A stretch of DNA of 64,000 bases from Amia ocellicauda (GCF_036373705.1 NC_089855.1:49990318-50054317), one strand, 5' to 3'. Positions 1-10,463 are shown, counted from the stretch's first letter. Translations and numbers: made by a program. The notes: generated by a model not told the origin, from the sequence alone.

Positions 1-330
1 CTTAAGAGAGGCTCTGCTATAGCCAGACCCCACTTGAAAACAGCGGCTAAAAATATTGTTAGTGACGTGTTCACCAATGTTATGAACCGGGCAGCTAGCC
101 ATGAGCAGCAGGAGGGTTCGGGTCTCATGGTAATGGCGAGGAGGGGGGGTAAAAGAAGAAACAGTATGTGTCCACCAGGGCGACGAAGATCCGTGGCTAA
201 CAAAAAACGAAGAAGCTCTCATTCTCCAACATATCGTGGAAACACTCGGAGAAGGAAGCAGCACAAGAAAAAACCTGCAAAAAGAAAGTCTCAAAGAAAG
301 ACAAATAGAGCCTCAGGATACATCTTTTAA
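1..330 (+). CDS. pX/pVI-like basic core protein, C-terminal part (copy A)
   Basis: The frame is open from the first base and matches the C-terminal 109 residues of the 162-residue protein at 26018-26506, described there. What is visible is the Lys/Arg-rich tail ending in GYIF. The start codon lies outside the window. The stop is followed after two bases by the ATG of the capsid gene. Confidence 0.75.
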   Translation, partial: LKRGSAIARPHLKTAAKNIVSDVFTNVMNRAASHEQQEGSGLMVMARRGGKRRNSMCPPGRRRSVANKKRRSSHSPTYRGNTRRRKQHKKKPAKRKSQRKTNRASGYIF

Positions 331-332
331 AA

Positions 333-1640
333 ATGTCTTTTGTCCACAGTCTATCGGAAGAATGCGTCAAATCAGAACTGGATCTGTTTACAGTTCCATA
401 CACTCAAACGAGTATAGATAAGAGCATATATGTAGATATACCCCCTCTTTCCGCAATTTCAGATACGGCCCCTCTGGAGTTTTTTATTGCTGGCAATGGC
501 GAGGATTATATTGATTTGAATAACACATTTATTTTAATGAACTGTAAAGTGACTGATGAGGATGACGATGCAATCGAGAAGACGGCCAACGCTGGGGTCA
601 TCAATTACCCGGTGGCCACCATGTTTTCACAGGTGGATGTGACCCTGGGAGATCGGCTCATTAGTCAAAGCAGCAATACTTACCCCTATAGGGCCATGAT
701 GGAGTGTATCCTTAATTATAGTGAGGAGACCCTAAGCAAACAGTTCAGCCCCGGCCTTTTCTTCAAAGACACCCCGGAAGCTATGGACGACCAGGATCCA
801 GAGGGACTCAATAAGGGTTTGCAAAAAAGAACGGCCTTTTCAACAGAAGGGAGGACCTTTGAGCTAATGGGACATATTCATGCAGACATATTTTTCCAAG
901 AAAAACTCATGCTCAACGGGGTAGACATTAAAATTAAAATGATCCGTAGTAAAAGTGCTTTTTGTCTGATGACCCCTGATACTGAAAAATATAAACTGAC
1001 CATATTATCGGCCTCGCTGTTTGTGAAAAAAGTATCCGTCTCCCCGGCGGTTAAACTAGGACATGCGCAGGCTTTAATGACGGCAAACGCCAAGTACCCG
1101 ATCGAAAGAGTCTATATGAAAGTCCACAGTATCCCCGCAGGGACACGGGTGATGAACCAGGAAAATCTGTTTCTAGGCCAGCTCCCAAAACAGGTTATTA
1201 TAGGTCTCGTGGATAATGATGCATTTACCGGGGTTTACAACAAGAACCCCTTTAACTTTAAACATTATAACGCGGAATTTATAGCACTGTACGTCGATGG
1301 TGTGCAGGTTCCATCCAGACCTTTTCAACCTGACTTTGAAAACGGCAACGCGGTTCGTGAATATTACAGTCTAGTACTGGCTACGGGTCGCCATCTCAAG
1401 GATCAACCTCTGCTGATCGATCGCCGGGAATACTGCAGCGGTTACACCCTGTACGGTTTCAACCTGACCCCTGACGAAGAGTGTGGACAACATTTTTCAC
1501 TGATGAAGACGGGCAATATGCGTTTGGAGATGCGTTTCAAGCAGCCTCTACCACGCACTGTAAATATGGTCGTGTATGCTGTGTTTGACAACATTATTGA
1601 GGTGAATCAGAGGAGAAACGTTCTGTATGATTATTATTAA
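333..1640 (+). CDS. MCP: Major capsid protein, hexon-like double jelly roll (copy A)
   Basis: The 435-residue frame is nearly identical to those at 26509 and 50123; see 26509 for the annotation. It differs by only a few residues near the N-terminus. It starts two bases after the core protein stop and is followed directly by the protease gene. Confidence 0.88.
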   Translation: MSFVHSLSEECVKSELDLFTVPYTQTSIDKSIYVDIPPLSAISDTAPLEFFIAGNGEDYIDLNNTFILMNCKVTDEDDDAIEKTANAGVINYPVATMFSQVDVTLGDRLISQSSNTYPYRAMMECILNYSEETLSKQFSPGLFFKDTPEAMDDQDPEGLNKGLQKRTAFSTEGRTFELMGHIHADIFFQEKLMLNGVDIKIKMIRSKSAFCLMTPDTEKYKLTILSASLFVKKVSVSPAVKLGHAQALMTANAKYPIERVYMKVHSIPAGTRVMNQENLFLGQLPKQVIIGLVDNDAFTGVYNKNPFNFKHYNAEFIALYVDGVQVPSRPFQPDFENGNAVREYYSLVLATGRHLKDQPLLIDRREYCSGYTLYGFNLTPDEECGQHFSLMKTGNMRLEMRFKQPLPRTVNMVVYAVFDNIIEVNQRRNVLYDYY

Positions 1641-1641
1641 A

Positions 1642-2199
1642 ATGAACACCAGAGAGCTCAACCACATCATGAATGCCCTGGACGGCTCACGGAAAGTGTT
1701 TCAAGGAGTCTACGCCTGCGACCAGCTGCCTAAATTTAAGATCAAGAATTTACCTGCAATGTACATAATCAACACACACCCTAAAAATATGCCCGGAGAA
1801 CATTGGCTGGCTATTTATCTAAGGGAGGACCGCCGTGGGGAATTTTTTGATTCCTATGGAAACCCCCCGGATTTCAGACCTTTCCCTCGGAAGATCAATA
1901 ACTTTCTGCTCAACAACTGTCAAGAAACCATTTACAGCGGTCGTCAAGTACAAAGTCTTCAGACCTTCACTTGTGGTCAACACTGTGTGTTTTTCTTATA
2001 TCATAGATCTAAAGGAAGGTCATACCCCGATATTATGTCCTTGTACAGTGAGGATTTAGGCCAAAATGATAAAAAAGTGGCAGAGTTTGTCAGGACACTG
2101 TGGACCCCCCCTTATAACACAATTACTTACGACCCTAGCCAGCCATGTATACAGATGGGGTGTTCTTGTGAGGATTTTAAAAGATGTCATGCGTGTTAA
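1642..2199 (+). CDS. PRO: Adenain-like cysteine protease (copy A)
   Basis: The 185-residue frame is equivalent to 27818-28375, where the motifs are described. The ATG at 1642, one base after the capsid stop, was preferred over an in-frame ATG at 1627 that overlaps the capsid gene, because the same stop-then-AATG spacing recurs at the neighbouring gene junctions. Confidence 0.87.
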   Translation: MNTRELNHIMNALDGSRKVFQGVYACDQLPKFKIKNLPAMYIINTHPKNMPGEHWLAIYLREDRRGEFFDSYGNPPDFRPFPRKINNFLLNNCQETIYSGRQVQSLQTFTCGQHCVFFLYHRSKGRSYPDIMSLYSEDLGQNDKKVAEFVRTLWTPPYNTITYDPSQPCIQMGCSCEDFKRCHAC

Positions 2200-2243
2200 A
2201 GTGAAAAAATAATGAAAACAGCCTTTGAATCATTAGTTTTGTT

Positions 2244-2291
2244 TTTATTCAACACAAATCTTATACAAAGCAGGGTTATGTTATAAATAAA
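2244..2291. terminator. Convergent poly(A) signals (copy A)
   Basis: AATAAA on the minus strand (2244-2249) and on the plus strand (2286-2291) face each other between the protease and the minus-strand gene block. They would end the plus-strand late genes and the minus-strand block. The AT-rich stretch up to 2377 holds further AATAAA-like words and no gene. Confidence 0.6.
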
Positions 2292-2377
2292 TGTACAACA
2301 TTTGAAAATAAAAATAAAAAATAAAAAAATTGTTTGTCGGTTCCTTATTTACAGGGGAGACAAATAAAAACATGAGA

Positions 2378-3121
2378 TTAATAAGCTTCCCAACGATGGA
2401 TAGATCCTGAGGAGGGTTGCTCAACACGGTCAGAGTAATGAGATATCGGCGTCAGATCAGTCACCACCTCTTTACACAGACGGATTTTTTGTCGCGTTTC
2501 CTGGTTAGGGACTGTTGATTGGGGCATGTTCAGACAGGCCATCGCCTGTAGGAAAGCATTCCAGCCTACAGGTCGGCGACTATCGGGTACCTTATTAGTG
2601 CTAGTGACACTCTTCAACAAATCAAACATGTGTGAACCTTTGATCAGTTGTCCTTTAAAAACAAATTCACCCTGTTCATTCCAAGTCGTTACCCGCGGTT
2701 TCTGAACCATTTTGTGCAGAATATATTCTGCATGTCTTTTGCTTCTGGCCGGCATGTTTCTCAAAACATCCGTTACAACATCTCCCTCTGAACTCTCAAC
2801 AGGTTCGGGCACCGCAACATCTTTATCAACCGTACCCCCCGCATCAGTCCCAGAACCATTTTCTTGAGAGGCCATGGTTAAAGTTAAAATGTTTTGATCT
2901 TTTTCACCCTGTCTAACCAGACGGAGGTAGCGCTGTAACGTGTTGCTATACATCTGGGCTTTGGAATACTGATTTAAATCGGCCCTGGCCAGTATAGCTT
3001 TCATTTCAGAGTCCAGGTTGTTTTCGGCCGTTTGTCTAATGGGCTCTGGCCCGACAACATTTTTTCTCAGTTTCTCAAGCTGCTCCTGAGGGATCAAAAA
3101 CATTTTCTGAGCATATTCCAT
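2378..3121 (-). CDS. Recurrent Polinton protein of unknown function, 247 aa (copy A)
   Basis: Identical by eye to the frame at 28554-29297; annotation given there. Confidence 0.75.
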   Translation of the reverse strand: MEYAQKMFLIPQEQLEKLRKNVVGPEPIRQTAENNLDSEMKAILARADLNQYSKAQMYSNTLQRYLRLVRQGEKDQNILTLTMASQENGSGTDAGGTVDKDVAVPEPVESSEGDVVTDVLRNMPARSKRHAEYILHKMVQKPRVTTWNEQGEFVFKGQLIKGSHMFDLLKSVTSTNKVPDSRRPVGWNAFLQAMACLNMPQSTVPNQETRQKIRLCKEVVTDLTPISHYSDRVEQPSSGSIHRWEAY

Positions 3122-3123
3122 TA

Positions 3124-3459
3124 TTAACCCACTCTGGAAGCTAGAAGACTGGTTAGGAAAGGCACGGCTATGCTCAACAGCGGTCCTATAAAACCTCCGG
3201 TTTGATTAATCTTCTTTCTTTTTCTTTTAATAGAATACTTCTTATTAGCGATGATCTTGATAACCGCTTTTTGTTTTTTGAGTTTAGAATGTTGAGAAGG
3301 GGTTAGGGGTATATTACCGCGTAAGATGTTAAAAGCTATTTCACACAGGGTCTCGATCAAATCCGAGGGGGCCCCTGCCAGCACAGCTTTCCTATGGCGC
3401 GGGCTCCCCTCAAATAACATTTGCAAAAGCGGCAGATTTCTTTTAATCCGAACAGACAT
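3124..3459 (-). CDS. Small basic protein with hydrophobic C-terminus, 111 aa (copy A)
   Basis: Identical by eye to 29300-29635; annotation given there. It starts six bases after the ATPase stop and ends two bases before the next ATG. Confidence 0.75.
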   Translation of the reverse strand: MSVRIKRNLPLLQMLFEGSPRHRKAVLAGAPSDLIETLCEIAFNILRGNIPLTPSQHSKLKKQKAVIKIIANKKYSIKRKRKKINQTGGFIGPLLSIAVPFLTSLLASRVG

Positions 3460-3465
3460 TCTTAT

Positions 3466-4137
3466 TTATTTCCTTTTCTTTAGCACATACACTGCCGGCC
3501 AATCGGGCGGGCACAAACCTGTTCTGAGGCGAAAGTCTTCTGGGGTTTGTGCTTTTAAGTCCACAATCAAGTACCCGTAGGGTTTTTTGGTGGCATCCTC
3601 AAATGCCTCCAAAAAGAATTTGGTCTGGTTAGGGTACATTTGACGAGCCAAGACGGTGACCTGTAGTTTATCTCTGGGGTTTTTAAAAAGAATTATATAA
3701 TTGGCATTTAAATTAATAGTGCGGCTTTTTTTACCTTGAAAAAATAGATTTTGAACTAAATAAATAATACTTAAATTCCTATGATGAGTGTACTTTGTGA
3801 AAGCTTTTTCCACTTCACTGTTGTCACCGGCCTGCTCCATCAGGTCATCAAGGATCACTAGATTAGTTTGTCCGGGCGGGAACAGGTCATCGTCACACAA
3901 CGAGGCGGGGAGACCTTGCACAAATTTCAGATTATTTTTTTTTGATGCCAAATCATCGTAGAGAGGTTGCCAGCAAGAGTAACACCACACTATGTTGTCA
4001 AGAGCTTGGGACACGGTTGCGTCCACATCTTCTATGATGTTCTTTACAAGATAGCTCTTACTCGAATTGGAGGGACCGGCTATAATACAGGAGAAAGGGT
4101 GTTGAAGTCTGTTATCAAAACCACTGCTAATATCCAT
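3466..4137 (-). CDS. ATPase: FtsK/HerA-type packaging ATPase (copy A)
   Basis: The 223-residue frame is equivalent to 29642-30313, where the motifs are described. Its start overlaps the last 11 bases of the PolB frame. A few residues differ from copies B and C. Confidence 0.82.
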   Translation of the reverse strand: MDISSGFDNRLQHPFSCIIAGPSNSSKSYLVKNIIEDVDATVSQALDNIVWCYSCWQPLYDDLASKKNNLKFVQGLPASLCDDDLFPPGQTNLVILDDLMEQAGDNSEVEKAFTKYTHHRNLSIIYLVQNLFFQGKKSRTINLNANYIILFKNPRDKLQVTVLARQMYPNQTKFFLEAFEDATKKPYGYLIVDLKAQTPEDFRLRTGLCPPDWPAVYVLKKRK

Positions 4138-7100
4138 AAGGCAGAGTGGTATAATCAGTCTTCAACACTCTTTTATTGTACACCACCCTGAACCGTTTGT
4201 TTAGTGATCTATTTTCCAATGTGTACCCCTTTTTATTGTGATAGATCTGATTTCCGGCTGTAATAATCTCGCGAGGAGGCGCGTCTTTCTCGGTTACAAA
4301 ACTTTGTACCAGGGTCGTCAGAGACTTGATGTTAATGAGCTTGTTGTTACAATGGTTCAGAGTGAAACCCTTAACTTTCATACAGGTCTTACCCGCAGCC
4401 GTTCTGTATGCGTAAGTCTTAGGACCCCCTGAAACAAACTCCACTATGTGGTCCTGAGGATCTAGCTCGCTCGTTAACTCCCCAAGGTAGTCCCCGAGGG
4501 GAGGGACCCAATCCCCTGGCCTGGTGACAAAGATTACAGAGTCAGTATCATGATAGAGCGTGCGTTCCTGCAGCTGATCCATTAAGTTGTACAGATCAAG
4601 CCGGGCGTAAGCCGTGGTAAAAACCGCTATGAAAACATTAACGTTTCCCTGTTTGGTGGGGAAATCTTTAGGGGCCCTCCACTGGACCTGTGCCACGTGG
4701 TCATTTAAGAATTGAAAGTGTGATACTGCATGTTGTTTGGAAAAGATAAATTCTATAAACTGTTCAGGGGTTTTAATCAAGGTTGTGTTTAGACGGTTAT
4801 TTCTTTCCCCAAACTTACCCCACAGACTGTTTAAAATCAGTTTGGACATTTGTCTCTTGGCGGGGTTTACAGTTATGTTCCCCGGCTCTAGACGGATCCC
4901 TTCCTTTTCAAAATATTGCTGAACGTACCGCTCTTTGGCAGCGGAGTCAACACACCATGAGGGATAGCCCGATGCCTCCTGTTTCCCTTTCAGATGGGTC
5001 ATAATGTACTCAGCAAAAAGAGTATCAGATTTTTCAGAAAAATGCCAAACCTCATACACCTTACCGACTCTGTAACCTTTCTCCACCGCCTTGTCAAGCT
5101 CAATGCTACACCAGACACCCGTCAGCGCTCTCTCGTCATCACTGTGCAGACAAGAGGTATTTTGATTTTCAGTTTCCACACACGTTCTACACAGAGGGAA
5201 CATCAATTTTCCCAAACACCTGTAAGGCAACACGGGTAGGAACAGCTCACGAGGAGGGTACATGGTGACTTTGATCAAACCAAAGTACTGTCCGATTTCG
5301 AGAAAGTCACGATAAACAATGGTTGGATGCCCCACCGGGTACATTTTGGTCTTGTTGACATAAGGGTACAGACTGGTGAAATCATAGTAATCTACTCTCT
5401 CACCCTCCTTTACCTCATAATGTAAACAGAGGGCGTTGGTACGACCCCCAAATAACGCATCCCTGGGCTCTAGACGTTCAGGAAAGTCCAAGGTTTCCAT
5501 AAGCCGTTGTACCCCCACATCCTGTTGCTTCAGGGTCGTCCACGCGTGTTCCCAAATCACCAGTACATTCAAACCATAGGTGTTTTTTAAAGTTTCAATT
5601 CGTTCCTGGAAATCATAGTACATATCACCGCAGAGTTTTTGTGTTACGGGGTTAAAGGTGTTTGGGTCGAAGCACTGAGGACAGCCATGGTAAATACAAC
5701 CAGCAAACTCATAAGCGGTACGCCGCCCGGACACGTCGCTAAAACCGTCTAAGTAGTAAGGACCCATTTTGACTTCCCCTTGATTTAAAGCATGTCTGAT
5801 GAAGATGTTATCCCGGGCACTCAGATATTCCAGCCACTGTATGGAGACAGTCGAAAAGTTCTTTTGTCTAGCACGATAGTTGTCAGAAGTGGTGTCCGCT
5901 ATAGTGTTTTTCTGCAAGAAATTGGATCGATACATTTTCATGCAGAGAGACGCTATGGTCACACTTTGCAAAGGGTCGAGACCCGACGTGTTGATAACCT
6001 CGGTGCGGAAACGCAAACAGGCTTCTTTAAGGATCACCACATCATTTTTACAATAAGCGGCCATCTCTTCTCGGAAATCAAAAACACCCCCCTTAACCGT
6101 ATTGTACCATTTAAAGAATTCCTCCCTCTCATGAGACATCATAGTATCAACCCCATAATAAGAGGCGGGCGGGTAGGACCCTCGATAATTTTGAGTGTCC
6201 TTAGTATTAAAAAAATGGCAGAACCAACCTTTCTTCTGAGCCTCAAAACCCAGAGCTTTAGGCAAAGCGCTCAATTTCATGGGGAGGAAATTTAACGAGT
6301 CTATGTAACGTTGGTTGAAAGCCTCGTCGGTGAAACACATGATCTTGCTACCCTGAGCTATTATTTTTGGGGTCACCCCATTTTCCACCAGATACTTCAT
6401 CAATATGTAAGAATCATAACCCTTAGCATTGTGGGCAATAAATGTGTAATTGAGGTATTTAGGACCGCGATACCGCGTAAAGAAATCCCTGACACAACTC
6501 TCACCGCTAGCTGACCACTCACAATCCAACATGTCAATACAGTGTATATAATTAGCAACATGGACCCCGTTTTCTTGCCGGCATTCAAAATCAAAAAAGA
6601 CATACCGGTTGTGCGGCGGCTCCTTTTTAACCGGCTGAATAAAGCACTGGTGTTCAGACGCCGGGGTTAAATCCGCATTACAGATCCTACATCTCGGTTC
6701 CAGACATTTGTGTGGTTTAACCTCATGAAAACGGTACTGGAGGCAACACTGCGGGCAATATTTAGTTTGATCACAATAACTCCGTTTTTTAACCCCCTCA
6801 GCAGCGGCCCTCTGCACCTTATGTTCGGAAAAACAGAACGCGGAGAGACAAATCCTTAAGCAATCTTTACATCGGATGGTAGGGGCCAAACCCTTACGAC
6901 ATTGCGGATTGAAACAGACGTTACAGTAACCGTCACAGCGGTGCTTAAGCTTATCATTGAAGGCCTTATAACACCAATGACAAACATACGAACAACCCAA
7001 AAAAGCCGTCAAACTCTTTATTCCAAAGTAATGACTATCACTTAGGAAGAGAAACAGTGTCTGTGTATGGGTTTCAGGATGTGTCTGAAATTTCACAAAT

Positions 7101-8164
7101 ACTTCCTTTACCTCACAACGGTACCACACAACAATTTTTAAAGACAACAACTCCTCAAACATGGCAATGTCTGAAAAGGCAACCATCTGTTGAGAGTTTA
7201 AGCCGGCCCTCTGATGAAGCATTAAAGCCTCTTGCATAGCTTGGGGTTCAGGCATGTCGGGGGTGAGTAGTTTTATTAAACTGTAAGCAAAACAGAGCTT
7301 ATTGTCCCCATTGGAACTCACCACTAATTGCCTGAGCTTGTTCCTAATTATGTCGTTCTTCAAGCATTTCGACAGTCTTCTAAGCGCCCCACCCTCAGGG
7401 TTAGGAACCACATTCATTACCAGAGACAGACTTTCATCAGCTAAGATGGATGCGTTACTTTGCAATAACGCTTCGATTTTAGCCAGAAATTCATCAACAT
7501 CTAAATTATCTCCACTCAGCATTACAGATAGGTTGCTAAACAAATCATCCCCTCTGAGTTCTAACTGTACAACATCTCGAGGTCTGACCCTTTCAGCAAC
7601 CTGTTCAAGCATGTTTTGCAAGGCCTCGTGTATGTTGACAAATATTTCTGCATAATTGTCACAATTTAAAAGTTCTGCAAAATTAAAACGCTGAATCATT
7701 TCAAAATTGTTATAGGCCGGTCTATCTATAATCACGGGATCACTGGTACTTTTGGACACATCATCATTTTGAACAAAGCCTTCAACCCCTACATTCTCAC
7801 AGAGCATGTCATCCACAGCCTTATCAGTCTCAGAACCCTCCACATTCCGAACACCCCCACCGCTGACATCTACAAAACCCCCTTTTTGAGGAGGCTCATT
7901 TAAAGCCTGTAAAAGTCCTTCAAAGATATCCACCCGGTTAATGTCAAGACCCTCCTCTATAGTGACGGCTGCTTCTGCCGCCGTACTGTGTTCTAATTGT
8001 CTCAAATCATTTATAATAGGGGCAGAATTTGGTCGGGGTAGCGTCTCCAAAGCCTCCACCATTTCAAACAAATCGGGGTGAACTAGGGGTTGAACCTCTA
8101 TAAGCGCTACCGTTGGGAGGTGGTTATTTAGATCATTGACCATCTGTAACAGGTCGGGGTTCAC
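4127..8164 (-). CDS. polB: Protein-primed family B DNA polymerase (copy A)
   Basis: This 1345-codon open frame replicates the linear element by protein priming, as family B polymerases of Polintons, adenoviruses and phi29 do. Residues 1-290 look low in order. Around 285-380 a Cys (NKLCFAY) and a His (SDSHYFGI) suggest a cysteine-protease-like fold, tentatively OTU-like. Residues 395-510 carry many CxxC pairs. Exonuclease motifs follow: FDFE near 525, AHNAKGYDSY near 580, YCKNDVV near 705. Polymerase motifs are DFTSLYP near 930, KLILNSLWGKFG near 1113 and YHDTDS near 1205. The frame opens at a GTG (8164); the first ATG is seven codons in (8143), so the true start, or an upstream exon, is uncertain. 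Its end overlaps the ATPase gene by 11 bases. Confidence 0.92.
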   Translation of the reverse strand: MNPDLLQMVNDLNNHLPTVALIEVQPLVHPDLFEMVEALETLPRPNSAPIINDLRQLEHSTAAEAAVTIEEGLDINRVDIFEGLLQALNEPPQKGGFVDVSGGGVRNVEGSETDKAVDDMLCENVGVEGFVQNDDVSKSTSDPVIIDRPAYNNFEMIQRFNFAELLNCDNYAEIFVNIHEALQNMLEQVAERVRPRDVVQLELRGDDLFSNLSVMLSGDNLDVDEFLAKIEALLQSNASILADESLSLVMNVVPNPEGGALRRLSKCLKNDIIRNKLRQLVVSSNGDNKLCFAYSLIKLLTPDMPEPQAMQEALMLHQRAGLNSQQMVAFSDIAMFEELLSLKIVVWYRCEVKEVFVKFQTHPETHTQTLFLFLSDSHYFGIKSLTAFLGCSYVCHWCYKAFNDKLKHRCDGYCNVCFNPQCRKGLAPTIRCKDCLRICLSAFCFSEHKVQRAAAEGVKKRSYCDQTKYCPQCCLQYRFHEVKPHKCLEPRCRICNADLTPASEHQCFIQPVKKEPPHNRYVFFDFECRQENGVHVANYIHCIDMLDCEWSASGESCVRDFFTRYRGPKYLNYTFIAHNAKGYDSYILMKYLVENGVTPKIIAQGSKIMCFTDEAFNQRYIDSLNFLPMKLSALPKALGFEAQKKGWFCHFFNTKDTQNYRGSYPPASYYGVDTMMSHEREEFFKWYNTVKGGVFDFREEMAAYCKNDVVILKEACLRFRTEVINTSGLDPLQSVTIASLCMKMYRSNFLQKNTIADTTSDNYRARQKNFSTVSIQWLEYLSARDNIFIRHALNQGEVKMGPYYLDGFSDVSGRRTAYEFAGCIYHGCPQCFDPNTFNPVTQKLCGDMYYDFQERIETLKNTYGLNVLVIWEHAWTTLKQQDVGVQRLMETLDFPERLEPRDALFGGRTNALCLHYEVKEGERVDYYDFTSLYPYVNKTKMYPVGHPTIVYRDFLEIGQYFGLIKVTMYPPRELFLPVLPYRCLGKLMFPLCRTCVETENQNTSCLHSDDERALTGVWCSIELDKAVEKGYRVGKVYEVWHFSEKSDTLFAEYIMTHLKGKQEASGYPSWCVDSAAKERYVQQYFEKEGIRLEPGNITVNPAKRQMSKLILNSLWGKFGERNNRLNTTLIKTPEQFIEFIFSKQHAVSHFQFLNDHVAQVQWRAPKDFPTKQGNVNVFIAVFTTAYARLDLYNLMDQLQERTLYHDTDSVIFVTRPGDWVPPLGDYLGELTSELDPQDHIVEFVSGGPKTYAYRTAAGKTCMKVKGFTLNHCNNKLINIKSLTTLVQSFVTEKDAPPREIITAGNQIYHNKKGYTLENRSLNKRFRVVYNKRVLKTDYTTLPYGY

Positions 8165-8364
8165 GGTAAGTCTGGTAATTCACATTCTATCGGTGGTGAT
8201 TGGGGGTTATTTAAATCATTTATCATTTGTAATAGTTCCTGGTTCATTGGGACATCAGAGGAGTTCACAACAGGGCCGAGGGTGTTCTCTCGGGAAGGTC
8301 TTTTTGGGGCCCTAACTTGTTCATAATCCTTTAGTTTGTGAGTTCTTTTACCAAGTCCGGACAT
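8161..8364 (-). CDS. 67-codon frame upstream of polB (copy A)
   Basis: A small frame starting MSGLGKRTHK overlaps the start of the PolB frame by four bases (GTGA). Its basic N-terminal half (KRTHK, PKRPSR) could be a nuclear-targeting patch. Near its end the words LLQMINDLNN echo LLQMVNDLNN at the beginning of PolB, suggesting a short internal duplication. It is kept intact in all three copies. I do not recognise a family. It may be a separate small protein or a leader associated with polB expression. Confidence 0.4.
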   Translation of the reverse strand: MSGLGKRTHKLKDYEQVRAPKRPSRENTLGPVVNSSDVPMNQELLQMINDLNNPQSPPIECELPDLP

Positions 8365-8427
8365 TTTTTTTATTTTTTATTTTTCCAACAACCCACAATA
8401 GTAAGGCGTTTTGTATCTATTAAAACA

Positions 8428-10463
8428 TTAAATACGGTACAATTCGTTAGTAAGGGTATTAATAAGGGTGTTTTGGCTCTCTATCACAAGGTTTTGCCCC
8501 ACTAACACAAGTCTTTGATTTAGTAACAAGGTATGTAGCAACTCATGCCGACCTTCAGGAAGTAGCTCCGGGGGATGGTGTCCTGGCTCAGCTGCAAAGG
8601 ATGGTCGCTCCGGTAAATCTCGGTCGAAGGAGGCAGGGAGCGAGCGTATACTCACGGACGGAGACCAAGAAGGCCTTTGCGGTGACACCCTGGCCAATCG
8701 CGGTGTACTGTTCAGCGTTTCTGTAGCCAAGAAACGGGGCTGGGGGGACGATGTTGAAACCAGTCCGTCGTTGGGTGGTGTGTCAACCCTGACTGACGGC
8801 GACCCCTGAGGTTGTTGGTTGCCTGTATTTGTTCCGCCCGACAATGCGGCGGGCTGAATCTGGATTGTTGAATTACCCCCAGAAGGCTGTGGCCTGAGTA
8901 GATGTTGGGGGGTCTCCAAGACCACCGTGGGGGATCCTCTCGGTGATCTCTCCGGGGAAGATGTTTGATCCCACTTAGACGGGGTAATTGTCCTCAATAG
9001 CTCATCCACAGAATGACTATCCCAAGAGTCTTGGGAAGAATAAAAATATACATTACATTTACATCTTTAAACGGCGACAGAAATCAAACTTAAAACAACA
9101 TGTCCAGGACCTTCAAAACCTTTAGCTTTTTTAGACCTTTGAAAATAGGCTTAGACATTCACTACAACGCCTTATTATTTACAGACAATATATTTATTAG
9201 GACTTGATAATAAATGTAAAACAGAGAAGCCTCTGTAAATAAACTGTTTCTTAAATGTAATATTGTTAATAAAACACTTTTTATACACACACACACCACA
9301 TTTCATTTTTAAACGAACCTTCCAAGTGTAAACGCTTCCTGATCCCGGGACTTCCTGTTTCACAAACGTTTTCACGATCTGTTTAAATATTAAATACAAT
9401 GAACACCTTCAAGCCTTTTCCTACAGCCACTTTAAAACAGAAGTATAATTGCGGGAGATAAGCCAAACAACTTACTAAAACCTTTCGGACAGCTTTACTT
9501 CCTAACCAGACGGTCGGGCAATCGGTCATTTCTAAACACATGCCCCAGAAACAAGCCTAGACCTGTCCGGACTTCTAAAGATCTTTCCCAGAACCCCCAA
9601 GACCTACAGGAAATGGGCACCCCTCGCTTAAATATTAGCCCTCAACGGGCAAACAAAACCCTTTTAAAAACATTAAAGTTTGAAAGATCTTACTTACCTC
9701 CAAAGAATAATCGTTTCTTATGTTTTTCAGCTGGTTTAGCTTTTTGCACTTCTGTGAAGGTAAGAGACATGTTTAACCTTTAACCACCCCGCTTTATAAA
9801 AAGCTTTAACCTCTTACAAGCGGCAGATATATACTCACCGCTATCAGATACAGGGGCTGACGGCCTTTCAGATTCTTGAAAGGTTACGGTTCTCGAAGGT
9901 AAAACTAAACAAGCCCTCGATGTGGAAGGCCTTTCGTTGTCTCGAACCACGTTTCTTAATACTGTTAGAAAGGATATTTTTTAAAATTAACAAAACGGGC
10001 CTCAAACATCTTACAGAAACGTTATACAAACAAACAGGGGTTTAGTTCTTACCCGGTCGGCAGACAGCCTGTCTAGGGACAACCACTTCTCTTGGTTGAT
10101 CCTCGGAGACATTAATCACAGGCCTTTCGATAGTTTCTGTGTAATTAAAGAGACCGCCATTAATATATATTAAAACGTTTTCATAACTCTAATGAGCCGC
10201 TTCAAAACACAACCACACACCCATACATAAGAACCCTTGAGCGCAAACACAAAAATCTTACCGTCGTTGTTCCAGATGATCTCCTCAGCGTTGGGAATTA
10301 ACTCCTGTTGACTGGCTGAAAAATAATTTTACAGAACTTAAAACAGATGTTATAACCTTATTTACAATACATGCCCACAACCCGCTCTGAGTCAATGAAA
10401 ATAATCTGAAGACTTACCTAAAAACTCGTTTAAATCGAAGTCGTTGATGTTGTTTCCGGACAT
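8428..10463 (-). CDS. Multi-exon gene, six exon-like blocks (copy A)
   Basis: On the minus strand an ATG block (10418-10463) is followed by blocks 10262-10315, 10053-10136, 9839-9961, 9698-9751 and 8428-9029. Each boundary has a consensus splice signal (GTAAG or GTGAGT donors, pyrimidine-AG acceptors). All five introns fall in the same codon phase and every block is open in that phase. The last block encodes a Ser/Pro-rich, probably disordered stretch and ends in a Leu-rich, coiled-coil-like segment. A TATA-like word (TATAAGTA, 10529-10536) lies about 65 bases upstream of the ATG. I do not recognise the product. Its position at the right end, divergent from the left-end genes, suggests a regulatory protein. 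Confidence 0.65.
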
